Assembly (NCBI GenBank): GCA_910586025.1
Contig: CAJUIO010000159.1
Location: 1-5,494 of the forward strand
DNA length: 5,494 nt
Origin: an uncultured Lachnospiraceae bacterium
Lineage (GTDB): Bacteria; Bacillota; Clostridia; Lachnospirales; Lachnospiraceae
Direction of reading: 5' to 3'
A program made the translations under genes and the position numbers. The notes below the pieces were generated by a model, which made no database searches, was not told where the DNA came from, and saw only the letters and a list, made by a program, of their open reading frames with translations. This document shows, one piece after another, positions 1-5,494 of the stretch (positions are counted from its first letter, which is position 1; each line of letters opens with the position of its first letter).

Positions 1-52
1 CACGACCTCCGCCGTGACAGGGCGGCGCTCTAACCAGCTGAGCCACCAGGCC
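1..52 (-). tRNA. tRNA-Asp (anticodon GTC), 3' part cut off by window edge
   Basis: Read on the minus strand, this begins with acceptor half GGCCTGG. A D-arm (GCTC/GAGC) follows, then an anticodon stem CCGCC/GGCGG closing the loop CTGTCAC, whose anticodon is GTC (Asp). The variable region AGGTC is present, and the sequence stops a few bases into the T-arm at the window edge, so the T-loop and the acceptor 3' half are missing. It is the third and most distal tRNA of a Glu-CAT-Asp cluster and lies 29 nt after the CAT-anticodon tRNA. No promoter is visible in that spacer, so it is presumably processed from the shared precursor. Confidence 0.93.
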
Positions 53-81
53 ATTATTACTGCAAATATTAATTTATAAAG

Positions 82-155
82 TGGACCTTCGGGGACTCGA
101 ACCCAGGACCGACCGGTTATGAGCCGGTTGCTCTAACCAACTGAGCTAAAGGTCC
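82..155 (-). tRNA. tRNA with CAT anticodon (elongator Met or, more likely, Ile2)
   Basis: A complete 74-nt cloverleaf on the minus strand: acceptor GGACCTT/AAGGTCC, D-stem GCTC/GAGC, anticodon stem ACCGG/CCGGT with loop CTCATAA, variable loop CGGTC, T-loop TTCGAGT, discriminator A. The G1-C72 pair rules out initiator tRNA, which has an unpaired 1-72 position. The body resembles the Bacillus tRNA-Ile2 that reads AUA after TilS converts C34 to lysidine. Base pairs C4-G69 and C5-G68, and the loop CUCAUAA, are also shared with E. coli tRNA-Ile2. Simple anticodon callers would name it tRNA-Met. The T-stem has one T-C mismatch (second pair). CCA is not encoded. Identity as a tRNA is sure; the amino acid is an inference. 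Confidence 0.93.
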
Positions 156-212
156 ATATGCCCTTGCGGGTCATATATTGGAAGCAATATAAAATTATCC
201 TCATTGCCTGCA

Positions 213-284
213 TGACTCCGACGGGAATCGAACCCGTGTTACCGCCGTGAAAGGGCGATGTCTTGACCGCTTGACCACGGAGCC
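213..284 (-). tRNA. tRNA-Glu (anticodon TTC)
   Basis: A complete 72-nt cloverleaf on the minus strand. The acceptor halves GGCTCCG and CGGAGTC pair with one G-U at position 2-71. The anticodon stem TCGCC/GGCGG holds loop CTTTCAC, giving anticodon TTC, which reads GAA and GAG. The T-arm is ACGGG-TTCGATT-CCCGT and the discriminator is A. The 3' CCA is not encoded and must be added enzymatically. It is the first tRNA of the cluster, about 30 nt downstream of the predicted transcription start, with a 57-nt spacer before the next tRNA. Confidence 0.96.
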
Positions 285-321
285 AGGTACTCTTTCAATT
301 GGCTGATAACCTAACAGAGAC

Positions 322-350
322 ATGTTACCATAACTATACATATTTGGCAA
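322..350 (-). promoter_or_regulatory. Sigma-A-type promoter of the Glu-CAT-Asp tRNA operon
   Basis: On the minus strand, -35 TTGCCA (345-350; 5 of 6 matches to TTGACA) and -10 TAACAT (322-327; 4 of 6 to TATAAT) are separated by exactly 17 bp. The predicted start near 315 gives a leader of about 30 nt before tRNA-Glu, suitable for RNase P processing. The -35 box lies only 24 bp beyond the stop codon of the ABC transporter gene. The rest of 285-374 is AT-rich and shows no other gene. Confidence 0.7.
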
Positions 351-374
351 GAGCTATTTTAAAATTTTTTATTT

Positions 375-2195
375 TTATGTCTTTTCATTAAATTCCGTCT
401 GTGTCCTGTACATCCGGGCATAGCTTCCATCCAAAGCCATCAGCTCCTCATGAGTTCCCTGTTCGGCGATCCTCCCGTCCTCCAGCAGAATGATCATATC
501 CGAATCGCGAATCGTGGAAAGACGGTGGGCAATAATTACCGACGTGCGGTTTTCGCAGATTTTGAGCATGGCCCGCCGTATTTTCTGCTCAGTGACAGTA
601 TCCACCGAGCTGGTGGCCTCATCCAGAATCAGAATCGGCGCATCGGCAAGCACCGCCCGGGCAATGGTCAGAAGCTGCCTCTCTCCCTGTGACAGCTCCA
701 TCCCTCCATAGGCCAGAACCGTATCATAGCCCTTGGGCAGGCGTTCAATAAAGCTGTCCGCCCCCGCTGTCTTTGCGGCCAGGCGCACCTGCTCCATAGT
801 GCTTTCCGGATGTCCGTAACAGATATTGTCCCGAACCGATGCCGCAAACAGGGCCGTATCCTGCAAAACCACCCCGAATGCAGATCGCAGATCCTCCATC
901 CGGTAATCCCGCAGATCCCGTCCGTCCAAAAGGATGCTTCCCGCAGAAACATCATAAAACCTGGTCAGAAGATTGATCATAGTGGTTTTTCCGCAGCCCG
1001 TGGCCCCCACGACGGCCGCCTGCGTACCTGCCGGTATCTTCACGGAAATTCCTTTCAGCACCGGCTGATTGGGCAAATAGCCAAATTCCACCTGGCACAG
1101 TTCAATTTCACCCCTCAGATGACCTGTGGGAACGGCCCCCTCCCGGTCAGGAGGCTCAGGCGCCTCGTCCAGAATCTCAAACACACGCTCCGCTCCGGCA
1201 ACCGCCGTCTGAAAATTATTATAGATGTTGGCAATATCCACAAAAGGCCTGGTAAACTGACGCACATAAAGCAGAAAGCTTGTGACCAGGCCGAGATCAG
1301 CAATTTTTCCACTGACAAACAAAATGCCGCACAATACCGAGATTGCCACATACAGCAGATTATTGATCACGTTCATCAGCGGCATCAGATATCCGGAACA
1401 GATCAGCGCTCTGACAGACACCTCGCACAGTCTCTCGTTCCTTGCGTCAAACTCACGCTCCATCTCCTCCTCACGACAGAACGCCTTGATCACCGCCATC
1501 CCCGAGATGCTCTCCTCCACCTGCCCGTTCAATGCCCCAAGACTTTTCTGCTGAGCGGCGAAAAGCTTTCTGGTATGCTTTGTCACGGTTTTTGTCAGCA
1601 GAAAAATCAATCCCACGCCGGAGAGAGAAACCAGCGTCAGAAAGGGGCTCTGGCACAGCATCATGACGAAAATTCCCACAACGGTAAATCCATAGGTCAG
1701 AAGAAGCGTCAGGGAATTGGAAATGGTGGTGCTGATATTATCCACATCATTTGTCAGACGGCTCATCAGCTCTCCATGGCGGTGACGGTCAAAGAACGCC
1801 AGAGGCAGAGTCCTGATATGGTCAAAAAGCGTCCGCCTGATATGATGAATGATCCTCTGACCGATAGCTGCCATGAAAAACGCCTGTAAAAACTTTACTA
1901 ACCAGTCACACACATACAACCCGGTAAGGACACAGAGCACCCACACCACTCCATCCCCCTCACTGATTGCCGTGACGGCTTTTCCCGTCACATAAGGAGA
2001 AAGAATGGATGAGCAGGATGCCAGCGCAGATAAAAGGAAAATCCATCCAAGGCCGCCCCGCCGTCCTTTTGTCAGGCTCCAGAGCCTGCCCAGGGTTCCT
2101 TTCATGTTCTTTGGCTTCACCACCGCCGCACCCCGCCCCGGACGGGATATTCCGCTCAAATTTGCAGGAGGCACCCCCGTATTTTTTTCAGCCAT
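375..2195 (-). CDS. Heterodimeric ABC exporter, consensus-site subunit (TMD-NBD half-transporter)
   Basis: A 606-residue half-transporter of the multidrug/lipid ABC exporter family (BmrD, LmrD, TM288 type), acting in the cytoplasmic membrane. After a basic N-terminal tail of about 30 residues come six predicted membrane helices near residues 51-69, 83-103, 161-181, 185-202, 270-294 and 300-318. The nucleotide-binding domain has A-loop Tyr373, Walker A GATGCGKT (397-404), Q-loop Gln445, signature LSQGE (501-505; not canonical LSGGQ), Walker B ILILDE with catalytic Glu526, D-loop SSVD (529-532) and H-loop His557. An intact Walker B with an altered signature is the mark of the consensus partner in asymmetric exporters. 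The chosen ATG at 2195 sits 6 nt after GGAGGGG; an in-frame TTG at 2210 lies just before that site and is less likely. The gene overlaps the upstream partner by 8 bp. Substrate cannot be told from sequence; drugs, peptides and lipids are all possible. Confidence 0.96.
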   Translation of the reverse strand: MAEKNTGVPPANLSGISRPGRGAAVVKPKNMKGTLGRLWSLTKGRRGGLGWIFLLSALASCSSILSPYVTGKAVTAISEGDGVVWVLCVLTGLYVCDWLVKFLQAFFMAAIGQRIIHHIRRTLFDHIRTLPLAFFDRHRHGELMSRLTNDVDNISTTISNSLTLLLTYGFTVVGIFVMMLCQSPFLTLVSLSGVGLIFLLTKTVTKHTRKLFAAQQKSLGALNGQVEESISGMAVIKAFCREEEMEREFDARNERLCEVSVRALICSGYLMPLMNVINNLLYVAISVLCGILFVSGKIADLGLVTSFLLYVRQFTRPFVDIANIYNNFQTAVAGAERVFEILDEAPEPPDREGAVPTGHLRGEIELCQVEFGYLPNQPVLKGISVKIPAGTQAAVVGATGCGKTTMINLLTRFYDVSAGSILLDGRDLRDYRMEDLRSAFGVVLQDTALFAASVRDNICYGHPESTMEQVRLAAKTAGADSFIERLPKGYDTVLAYGGMELSQGERQLLTIARAVLADAPILILDEATSSVDTVTEQKIRRAMLKICENRTSVIIAHRLSTIRDSDMIILLEDGRIAEQGTHEELMALDGSYARMYRTQTEFNEKT

Positions 2196-3903
2196 GATAT
2201 TCCCCTCCAATCTGCGAATGATAAATCTCCTGGTAGATCTTACAGGAAGCCATCAGCTCCTCATGAGTTCCATATCCCTGTATACAGCCGTTATCAAGGC
2301 ACAGGATCCGATCCGTGCGCATGACGGTGGAAATACGCTGGCTGACAAGAAGAACCGTCGCCCCTCCCGTCATGCTCCGCAATCCCTTCAGCACATCCGA
2401 CTCGGTTCTCGCATCCAGCGCACTGGTGCAGTCGTCCAGAATCAAAATCCGGGGATTGCGTACAAGCGCCCTGGCAAGAGACAGTCTCTGCTTCTGTCCC
2501 CCGGAAAGATTCACTCCGCCCTGACCAAGCATGGTATCATATCCTTGAGCGCTCTGCCGGATAAAGGTATCCGCACAGGCAGTCAGAGCCGCCCGGCGCA
2601 GCTCCTCCTCATCTGCCTGCTCCCGTCCCCATCTCAGATTTTCCCGAATCGTACCGGAAAACAGCAATGCCTTCTGCGGCACCACCGCAATGGCTGACCG
2701 CAGCAGACTCATGTCGATCTGCGTCACGTCGCACCCGTCAATCAAAAGCCTTCCTTTCGTCGCATCATAAAACCGCGGCACCAGATTCACCAGAGTGGTC
2801 TTCCCCGAGCCGGTGGAACCTATGATCCCAATCGTTTCTCCCGGATATATATGTACGTTAATGCCATGCAGCGCCTCCTTCCCCGCCCCTGAATAGGCAA
2901 AGGAGACCTCTTCAAAACAGATATCTCCCTCTATCACGGGCCTTAAAGGTTCCTCCGCCATTCTCTGCACCGGTCTCTCGTCCAGAACCTCCTGAATTCT
3001 CTGTGCGGATGCCGTAGCCCGGACGGCAGTATTGAGCGCATTGGAAATCATACCAACAGCAAAAAGCACCTGAGTCATATAATTGACTGATGCCATGAGC
3101 CTTCCGATTTCCGCACTCTGTCCGCTTCCCGATATCCACAGCAAAAGGACAATGCCGAAATTGACCGTCAGACTGATGAACGGCGAAAAAACAGCCATTG
3201 TCCGCAGAGCGGAAATATTAGCGAGGGCAAGAGCCCCTGATACCTCCTCAAACCTTTCCATCTCCTCATCCTGTGCGTGAAAAGCCTTTACCACTCGAAC
3301 CGAAGAAAGAAATTCCCGCGTCACCCCGTTTAAACGGTCAAGTCTTTTCTGCACCGCACCGAATCTGGGATAGCCGATCCTCATATTTCCATAGACAAGA
3401 AACGAAACCACCAGTATGATTCCCGCCATCACCGGAGCCTGCTTCGGTGTCTGGATCATGATCAGAACAATCGCTCCCACACAGGTGATCGGAGCCTTTA
3501 CCATAATTCTCATAATCCCGTTGACAAAATCCTGTATCTGCGCCACATCATTTGTAATCCGTGTAATGATGGAGGCCGGACGAAGACGATCAATATTTTC
3601 CATGGAAAGAAGCTGTACGTTATGATAAATATCCCGCCGCAGCTCCTTTCCGATCGTCTGCGAAATACGACTGGCAAACCGGTTCCTCATGACAGCGCAG
3701 AACGCCCCTGTCATGGCGATCCCAAGCATACACAGTCCAAAGAAAAGGATCTGCCTTACATCCGCGTTTCTGATTCCTCTGTCCACAATGGCAGACATAA
3801 ACGCGGGCTGCAGAAGATCCGCCATTGCCTCCATGGTCAGAAACAGCGTAGAAAGCAGAAAAATCCACAGGTGCTTCCCGATATATTTCACAATCAGCTT
3901 CAT
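2188..3903 (-). CDS. Heterodimeric ABC exporter, degenerate-site subunit (TMD-NBD half-transporter)
   Basis: A 571-residue half-transporter (BmrC, LmrC, TM287 type) that should pair with the product of the downstream overlapping gene in the cytoplasmic membrane. Six predicted membrane helices lie near residues 10-30, 51-71, 129-151, 156-172, 236-257 and 269-290. The nucleotide-binding domain shows A-loop Tyr337, Walker A GSTGSGKT (362-369), Q-loop Gln410, canonical signature LSGGQ (466-470), and Walker B ILILDD (486-491) with Asp491 in place of the catalytic Glu. D-loop SALD (494-497) follows, and Gln522 stands in place of the H-loop His. These two substitutions mark the poorly hydrolytic site of asymmetric exporters. 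The start ATG at 3903 lies 7 nt after AAGGAAGG and begins MKLIVKYIGK. The frame stays open for 45 more codons upstream, but that stretch runs into the preceding gene and has no family-like sequence. No MarR-type regulator is adjacent, though such genes often accompany these pairs. Confidence 0.96.
   Translation of the reverse strand: MKLIVKYIGKHLWIFLLSTLFLTMEAMADLLQPAFMSAIVDRGIRNADVRQILFFGLCMLGIAMTGAFCAVMRNRFASRISQTIGKELRRDIYHNVQLLSMENIDRLRPASIITRITNDVAQIQDFVNGIMRIMVKAPITCVGAIVLIMIQTPKQAPVMAGIILVVSFLVYGNMRIGYPRFGAVQKRLDRLNGVTREFLSSVRVVKAFHAQDEEMERFEEVSGALALANISALRTMAVFSPFISLTVNFGIVLLLWISGSGQSAEIGRLMASVNYMTQVLFAVGMISNALNTAVRATASAQRIQEVLDERPVQRMAEEPLRPVIEGDICFEEVSFAYSGAGKEALHGINVHIYPGETIGIIGSTGSGKTTLVNLVPRFYDATKGRLLIDGCDVTQIDMSLLRSAIAVVPQKALLFSGTIRENLRWGREQADEEELRRAALTACADTFIRQSAQGYDTMLGQGGVNLSGGQKQRLSLARALVRNPRILILDDCTSALDARTESDVLKGLRSMTGGATVLLVSQRISTVMRTDRILCLDNGCIQGYGTHEELMASCKIYQEIYHSQIGGEYHG
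2202..2208 (-). promoter_or_regulatory. Ribosome binding site within the end of the upstream ABC gene
   Basis: GGAGGGG on the minus strand, 6 nt before the ATG at 2195, lies inside the last codons of the upstream subunit gene, whose TGA stop is at 2188-2190. The site decides the start of the downstream gene in favour of ATG 2195 over the in-frame TTG at 2210. The arrangement suggests translational coupling and matched production of the two subunits. Confidence 0.8.
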
Positions 3904-3910
3904 ATACGTT

Positions 3911-3918
3911 CCTTCCTT
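3911..3918 (-). promoter_or_regulatory. Ribosome binding site of the first ABC exporter gene
   Basis: The purine run AAGGAAGG ends 7 nt before ATG 3903 on the minus strand. It supports a 571-residue product rather than the longer open frame that begins at 4038 inside the preceding gene. Confidence 0.75.
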
Positions 3919-3924
3919 TCCAGA

Positions 3925-3952
3925 AACATACCCCAATATCCCAGTCTGTACA
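3925..3952 (-). promoter_or_regulatory. Possible weak promoter of the ABC exporter pair
   Basis: In the 94-bp gap before the exporter genes, the minus strand has TGTACA (3947-3952; 4 of 6 to the -35 consensus), 16 bp, then TATGTT (3925-3930; 4 of 6 to the -10 consensus). Transcription would start just before the ribosome binding site, giving a very short leader. The match is weak, and the exporter genes could instead be read through from the ATPase promoter. Confidence 0.25.
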
Positions 3953-3961
3953 TATGGCTGC

Positions 3962-3996
3962 CAGAACGGATATTTAACAATACCCGGGATGTTCTG
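3962..3996 (-). other. Two-part hairpin directly after the ATPase stop codon
   Basis: On the minus strand, 1 nt after the TAA stop, CAGAAC pairs with GTTCTG (6 bp). Inside this, GGGTATT pairs with AATATCC (7 bp, one G-U) around a GTTA tetraloop, with ATCCC bulged on one side. No T-run follows, so it is not a classical intrinsic terminator. It could be an mRNA-stabilising or processing structure, a factor-assisted stop, or chance. Confidence 0.5.
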
Positions 3997-3997
3997 T

Positions 3998-5212
3998 TTA
4001 TTGCGCACCATTTTCCTCATCCTGCAGTAGCCAATCAACTATATTGTAAATCTCAATCCCCTCATAACCATATTTCGGGTGCCTGGTCCTGGCAATGACC
4101 TTTTTGGGATAAGCATCTCGGATTTGCAGTAATGGCAAACATTCTCTTTCAAGAGTATTCTGATCCGAAATATTGTCACTGACCTGGATATAGATTTTCT
4201 CGCTCCCTTTTTGCGCCACAAAATCAATTTCCTTCTGATACAATTTTCCGACATACACATCATATCCCCGGCGGAGCAGTTCAATACAGACCATATTCTC
4301 ATATACTCTGCCGTAGTCCATATTCCTGCTTCCTAAAATGGCATATCGGATACCCGTATCACACAAATAGAATTTTTCAGAACTTTCCAAATACTTCTTT
4401 CCGCGGATATCATAACGCTTTATGTCATAAAAAACAAAGGCATTGCACAAATATTTAATATATCTGCCGACTGTTACATGATTAGTTGTCGTCTTATTCG
4501 CTGTCAGCAGCTGACTGACCTTGTTTGGAGAAGTAAGGCTGCTGATGTTATCCATGAGAAATTCGCTCAGTCTCTGCAGAACCAACGCATCCGGCAAAGA
4601 ATATTTCTGCGCAAGGTCTCTCGTGACGATTGTTTCATAAACTTCCTTAATGTAATTTATTCTATCCTTTTCCGTTCTGTAAGCGTAAGAGCCTGACAGC
4701 CCTCCCTTTATGGAATACTCATCAAAGAGTTTTTCCTTATCGCCGGTCTCATCATAATACTGGCAGTATTCCTGAAAACTGAATGGAAACACATGAATCT
4801 CGATATAACGTCCGGTAAAAAGAGCTGCCAGATCAGCACTTAATAAAAAAGCATTAGAACCCGTAATATAAATATCATATTTTCCTTTGGAATAAAGACT
4901 GTTGATTGCCAATTCAAATTTGGGACACATTTGAACTTCATCCACGAAAAGGTAATTTGCTTTCTTCTCTTGAAAATGTTCCTCTACGTAAGCATGAAGC
5001 GCATGATACTCTCTGATTTCTTCATATATCAGATCCATAAAGTCAATAAAGATAATATTGACATTTTCATAATGATTTTTCAGGTACTCAATATATGCCT
5101 GCATCAATTTTGACTTTCCCGAACGCCGAATGCCTGTAATGATTTTAATATCAGGAGTCTGGTTCAACTCAATTATCCTATTCAGATACTTTGTTCTTGT
5201 TATTATCTTCAT
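3998..5212 (-). CDS. AAA_14 / DUF4143-family ATPase
   Basis: A 404-residue soluble, predicted cytoplasmic ATPase of the widespread AAA_14 plus DUF4143 family, whose biological role is not established. The N-terminal domain has Walker A GIRRSGKS (27-34), Walker B YLFVDE (87-92), a sensor-1-like ITGSN (116-120) and the family-typical GRY (134-136) followed by FPFSFQEY. A helical/winged-helix region around 200-255 contains RDL. The C-terminal part (about 300-400) resembles the PD-(D/E)XK-like fold, with Glu311 and EID (328-330), but the usual E-x-K is IQVS near 343, so nuclease activity looks doubtful. Length is normal for the family. Start ATG 5212 begins MKIITRTKYL, matching family N-termini, with a weak AAAGTGA site 8 nt upstream. 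The frame opens at TTG 5302 inside the promoter -35 box, so that start is excluded. The gene is clearly more AT-rich than the exporter genes next to it, a possible sign of transfer. Confidence 0.93.
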   Translation of the reverse strand: MKIITRTKYLNRIIELNQTPDIKIITGIRRSGKSKLMQAYIEYLKNHYENVNIIFIDFMDLIYEEIREYHALHAYVEEHFQEKKANYLFVDEVQMCPKFELAINSLYSKGKYDIYITGSNAFLLSADLAALFTGRYIEIHVFPFSFQEYCQYYDETGDKEKLFDEYSIKGGLSGSYAYRTEKDRINYIKEVYETIVTRDLAQKYSLPDALVLQRLSEFLMDNISSLTSPNKVSQLLTANKTTTNHVTVGRYIKYLCNAFVFYDIKRYDIRGKKYLESSEKFYLCDTGIRYAILGSRNMDYGRVYENMVCIELLRRGYDVYVGKLYQKEIDFVAQKGSEKIYIQVSDNISDQNTLERECLPLLQIRDAYPKKVIARTRHPKYGYEGIEIYNIVDWLLQDEENGAQ

Positions 5213-5224
5213 ACAATCATTCAC

Positions 5225-5257
5225 TTTCAAAAGATTGATTTTTTTAATTTTTTGAAA
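5225..5257. repeat. Inverted repeat TTTCAAAA-N17-TTTTGAAA, promoter-downstream copy
   Basis: A perfect 8-bp inverted repeat, with arms at 5225-5232 and 5250-5257 and a 17-bp spacer, in the untranslated leader of the ATPase gene. A second repeat with the same arms and spacer lies on the other side of the promoter at 5311-5343. It may be a binding site for a regulator; AT-rich chance is also possible. Confidence 0.45.
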
Positions 5258-5273
5258 CCACATTGCAATTCTT

Positions 5274-5302
5274 ATTATACCAACACAAAACAGTATATGC
5301 AA
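5274..5302 (-). promoter_or_regulatory. Sigma-A promoter with extended -10 for the ATPase gene
   Basis: On the minus strand there is a perfect -10 TATAAT (5274-5279) preceded by TGG, giving an extended TGn -10. A weaker -35 TTGCAT (5297-5302) lies exactly 17 bp upstream. The predicted start near 5267 gives a leader of about 55 nt to ATG 5212. The surrounding 5213-5333 gap is AT-rich and holds repeats listed separately. No other promoter of similar quality is visible between here and the exporter genes. Confidence 0.8.
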
Positions 5303-5323
5303 GGGGCCGGTTTCAAAACAGTA
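5286..5323. repeat. Direct repeat of TACTGTTTTG, period 28 bp, across the -35 region
   Basis: Two identical 10-mers (minus-strand TACTGTTTTG) lie at 5286-5295 and 5314-5323. One is in the spacer between the -35 and -10 boxes and the other is just upstream of the -35 box. Placement suits tandem operator half-sites, but no regulator is known for them and the sequence is AT-rich. Confidence 0.4.
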
Positions 5324-5343
5324 AAATTTTTATTTATTTGAAA
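5311..5343. repeat. Inverted repeat TTTCAAAA-N17-ATTTGAAA, promoter-upstream copy
   Basis: Arms lie at 5311-5318 and 5336-5343 with a 17-bp spacer and match at 7 of 8 positions. It overlaps the last codons and stop of the upstream partial gene. Its geometry equals the 5225-5257 repeat, and the left arms of the two are 86 bp apart. The inner arms extend to a perfect 10-bp inverted pair across the promoter, with TTTTGAAACC at 5250-5259 and GGTTTCAAAA at 5309-5318. Confidence 0.45.
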
Positions 5344-5494
5344 GCATCTGTTTCCATCAATACTTCTCCAATGTCTGCATTGATACAGATGGAGCGGTCT
5401 TTGATTTCCGTTGGTGCACAGGCTCCCCCTAAGTTGACACAGCCCATAATCGCCCTGTGTATAAAACAGTCTGTGTTTATCAAAACCTGCCTTT
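5334..5494 (-). CDS. Unidentified protein, C-terminal 52 residues only
   Basis: An open minus-strand frame enters from the right edge and ends at TAA 5334-5336. The visible product starts RQVLINTDCFIH and ends GEVLMETDAFK. It is soluble-looking, with four cysteines (visible residues 9, 18, 25, 36) and a Gly-rich stretch GCVNLGGACAP. There is no membrane segment. I do not recognise the family. The frame is open across the whole visible stretch, and its stop lies just before the intergenic promoter of the next gene on the same strand; both favour a real gene end. The four cysteines in 52 residues could bind metal or form disulfides, but this is a guess. No clear terminator follows the stop. Confidence 0.6.
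   Translation of the reverse strand, partial: RQVLINTDCFIHRAIMGCVNLGGACAPTEIKDRSICINADIGEVLMETDAFK

Noticed and set aside
351..380. AT-rich run after the ABC stop as an intrinsic terminator
   Set aside because: The only symmetry is AAAATTTT-type sequence with no GC stem, so a stable hairpin is not supported.
810..1889. A 359-codon open frame on the plus strand
   Set aside because: It lies fully antisense to the ABC subunit gene, is rich in His, Gln and Arg without any recognisable domain, and covers the conserved ABC coding sequence; it is a reading-frame shadow.
2005..2697. A 230-codon open frame on the plus strand across the ABC gene junction
   Set aside because: It is antisense to both ABC genes, lacks a domain or good ribosome binding site, and is explained by coding constraint on the other strand.
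3904..4038. 45-residue N-terminal extension of the first ABC subunit
   Set aside because: It starts inside the ATPase gene, has no family-like sequence, and a strong ribosome binding site precedes the ATG at 3903.
3622..4098. Plus-strand frame spanning the gap between the ATPase and exporter genes
   Set aside because: It has no recognisable protein features and overlaps two well supported genes antisense.
5213..5302. N-terminal extension of the ATPase to the TTG at 5302
   Set aside because: That TTG is part of the -35 box and upstream of the predicted transcript start, and the added residues do not resemble the family N-terminus.

Overview
The window reads as part of a low-to-moderate GC Firmicute chromosome, most likely a Clostridia/Lachnospiraceae-type gut anaerobe. 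This is an inference from the Bacillus/Clostridium-like tRNAs without encoded CCA ends, the purine-rich Shine-Dalgarno sites, the sigma-A-type promoters and the protein families. No taxonomic search was run. Every gene I can support lies on the minus strand, so transcription runs from high to low coordinates.

Right edge (5334-5494): the last 52 codons of an unidentified protein. Next is a 121-bp AT-rich gap holding a good sigma-A promoter with an extended -10, flanked by short inverted and direct repeats. That promoter serves an AT-rich gene (3998-5212) for an AAA_14/DUF4143-family ATPase. The first in-frame start-type codon of its reading frame is a TTG inside the promoter -35 box, so translation must begin downstream; the ATG at 5212 fits best.

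Middle (375-3903): after a 94-bp gap with a two-part hairpin come two overlapping genes for the halves of a heterodimeric ABC exporter of the TM287/288, BmrCD and LmrCD type. The upstream half has a canonical LSGGQ signature, but Asp replaces the catalytic Walker B Glu and Gln replaces the H-loop His. The downstream half has an intact Walker B Glu and H-loop His but an LSQGE signature. Together they would form one consensus and one degenerate ATP site, the known architecture of asymmetric exporters. The genes overlap by 8 bp, with a strong ribosome binding site inside the end of the first, which suggests translational coupling.

Left edge (1-284): a tRNA operon, transcribed Glu(TTC), then a CAT-anticodon tRNA (elongator Met or, more likely, Ile2), then Asp(GTC), which runs off the window. 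It has its own promoter (322-350) just after the ABC stop codon. I see no intrinsic terminator between the exporter genes and this promoter.

I found no CRISPR array, insertion sequence, riboswitch or convincing new multigene system. The points most worth a second look are the repeat architecture around the ATPase promoter, the base-composition break between the ATPase gene and the exporter genes, the post-stop hairpin, and the unidentified C-terminal fragment.
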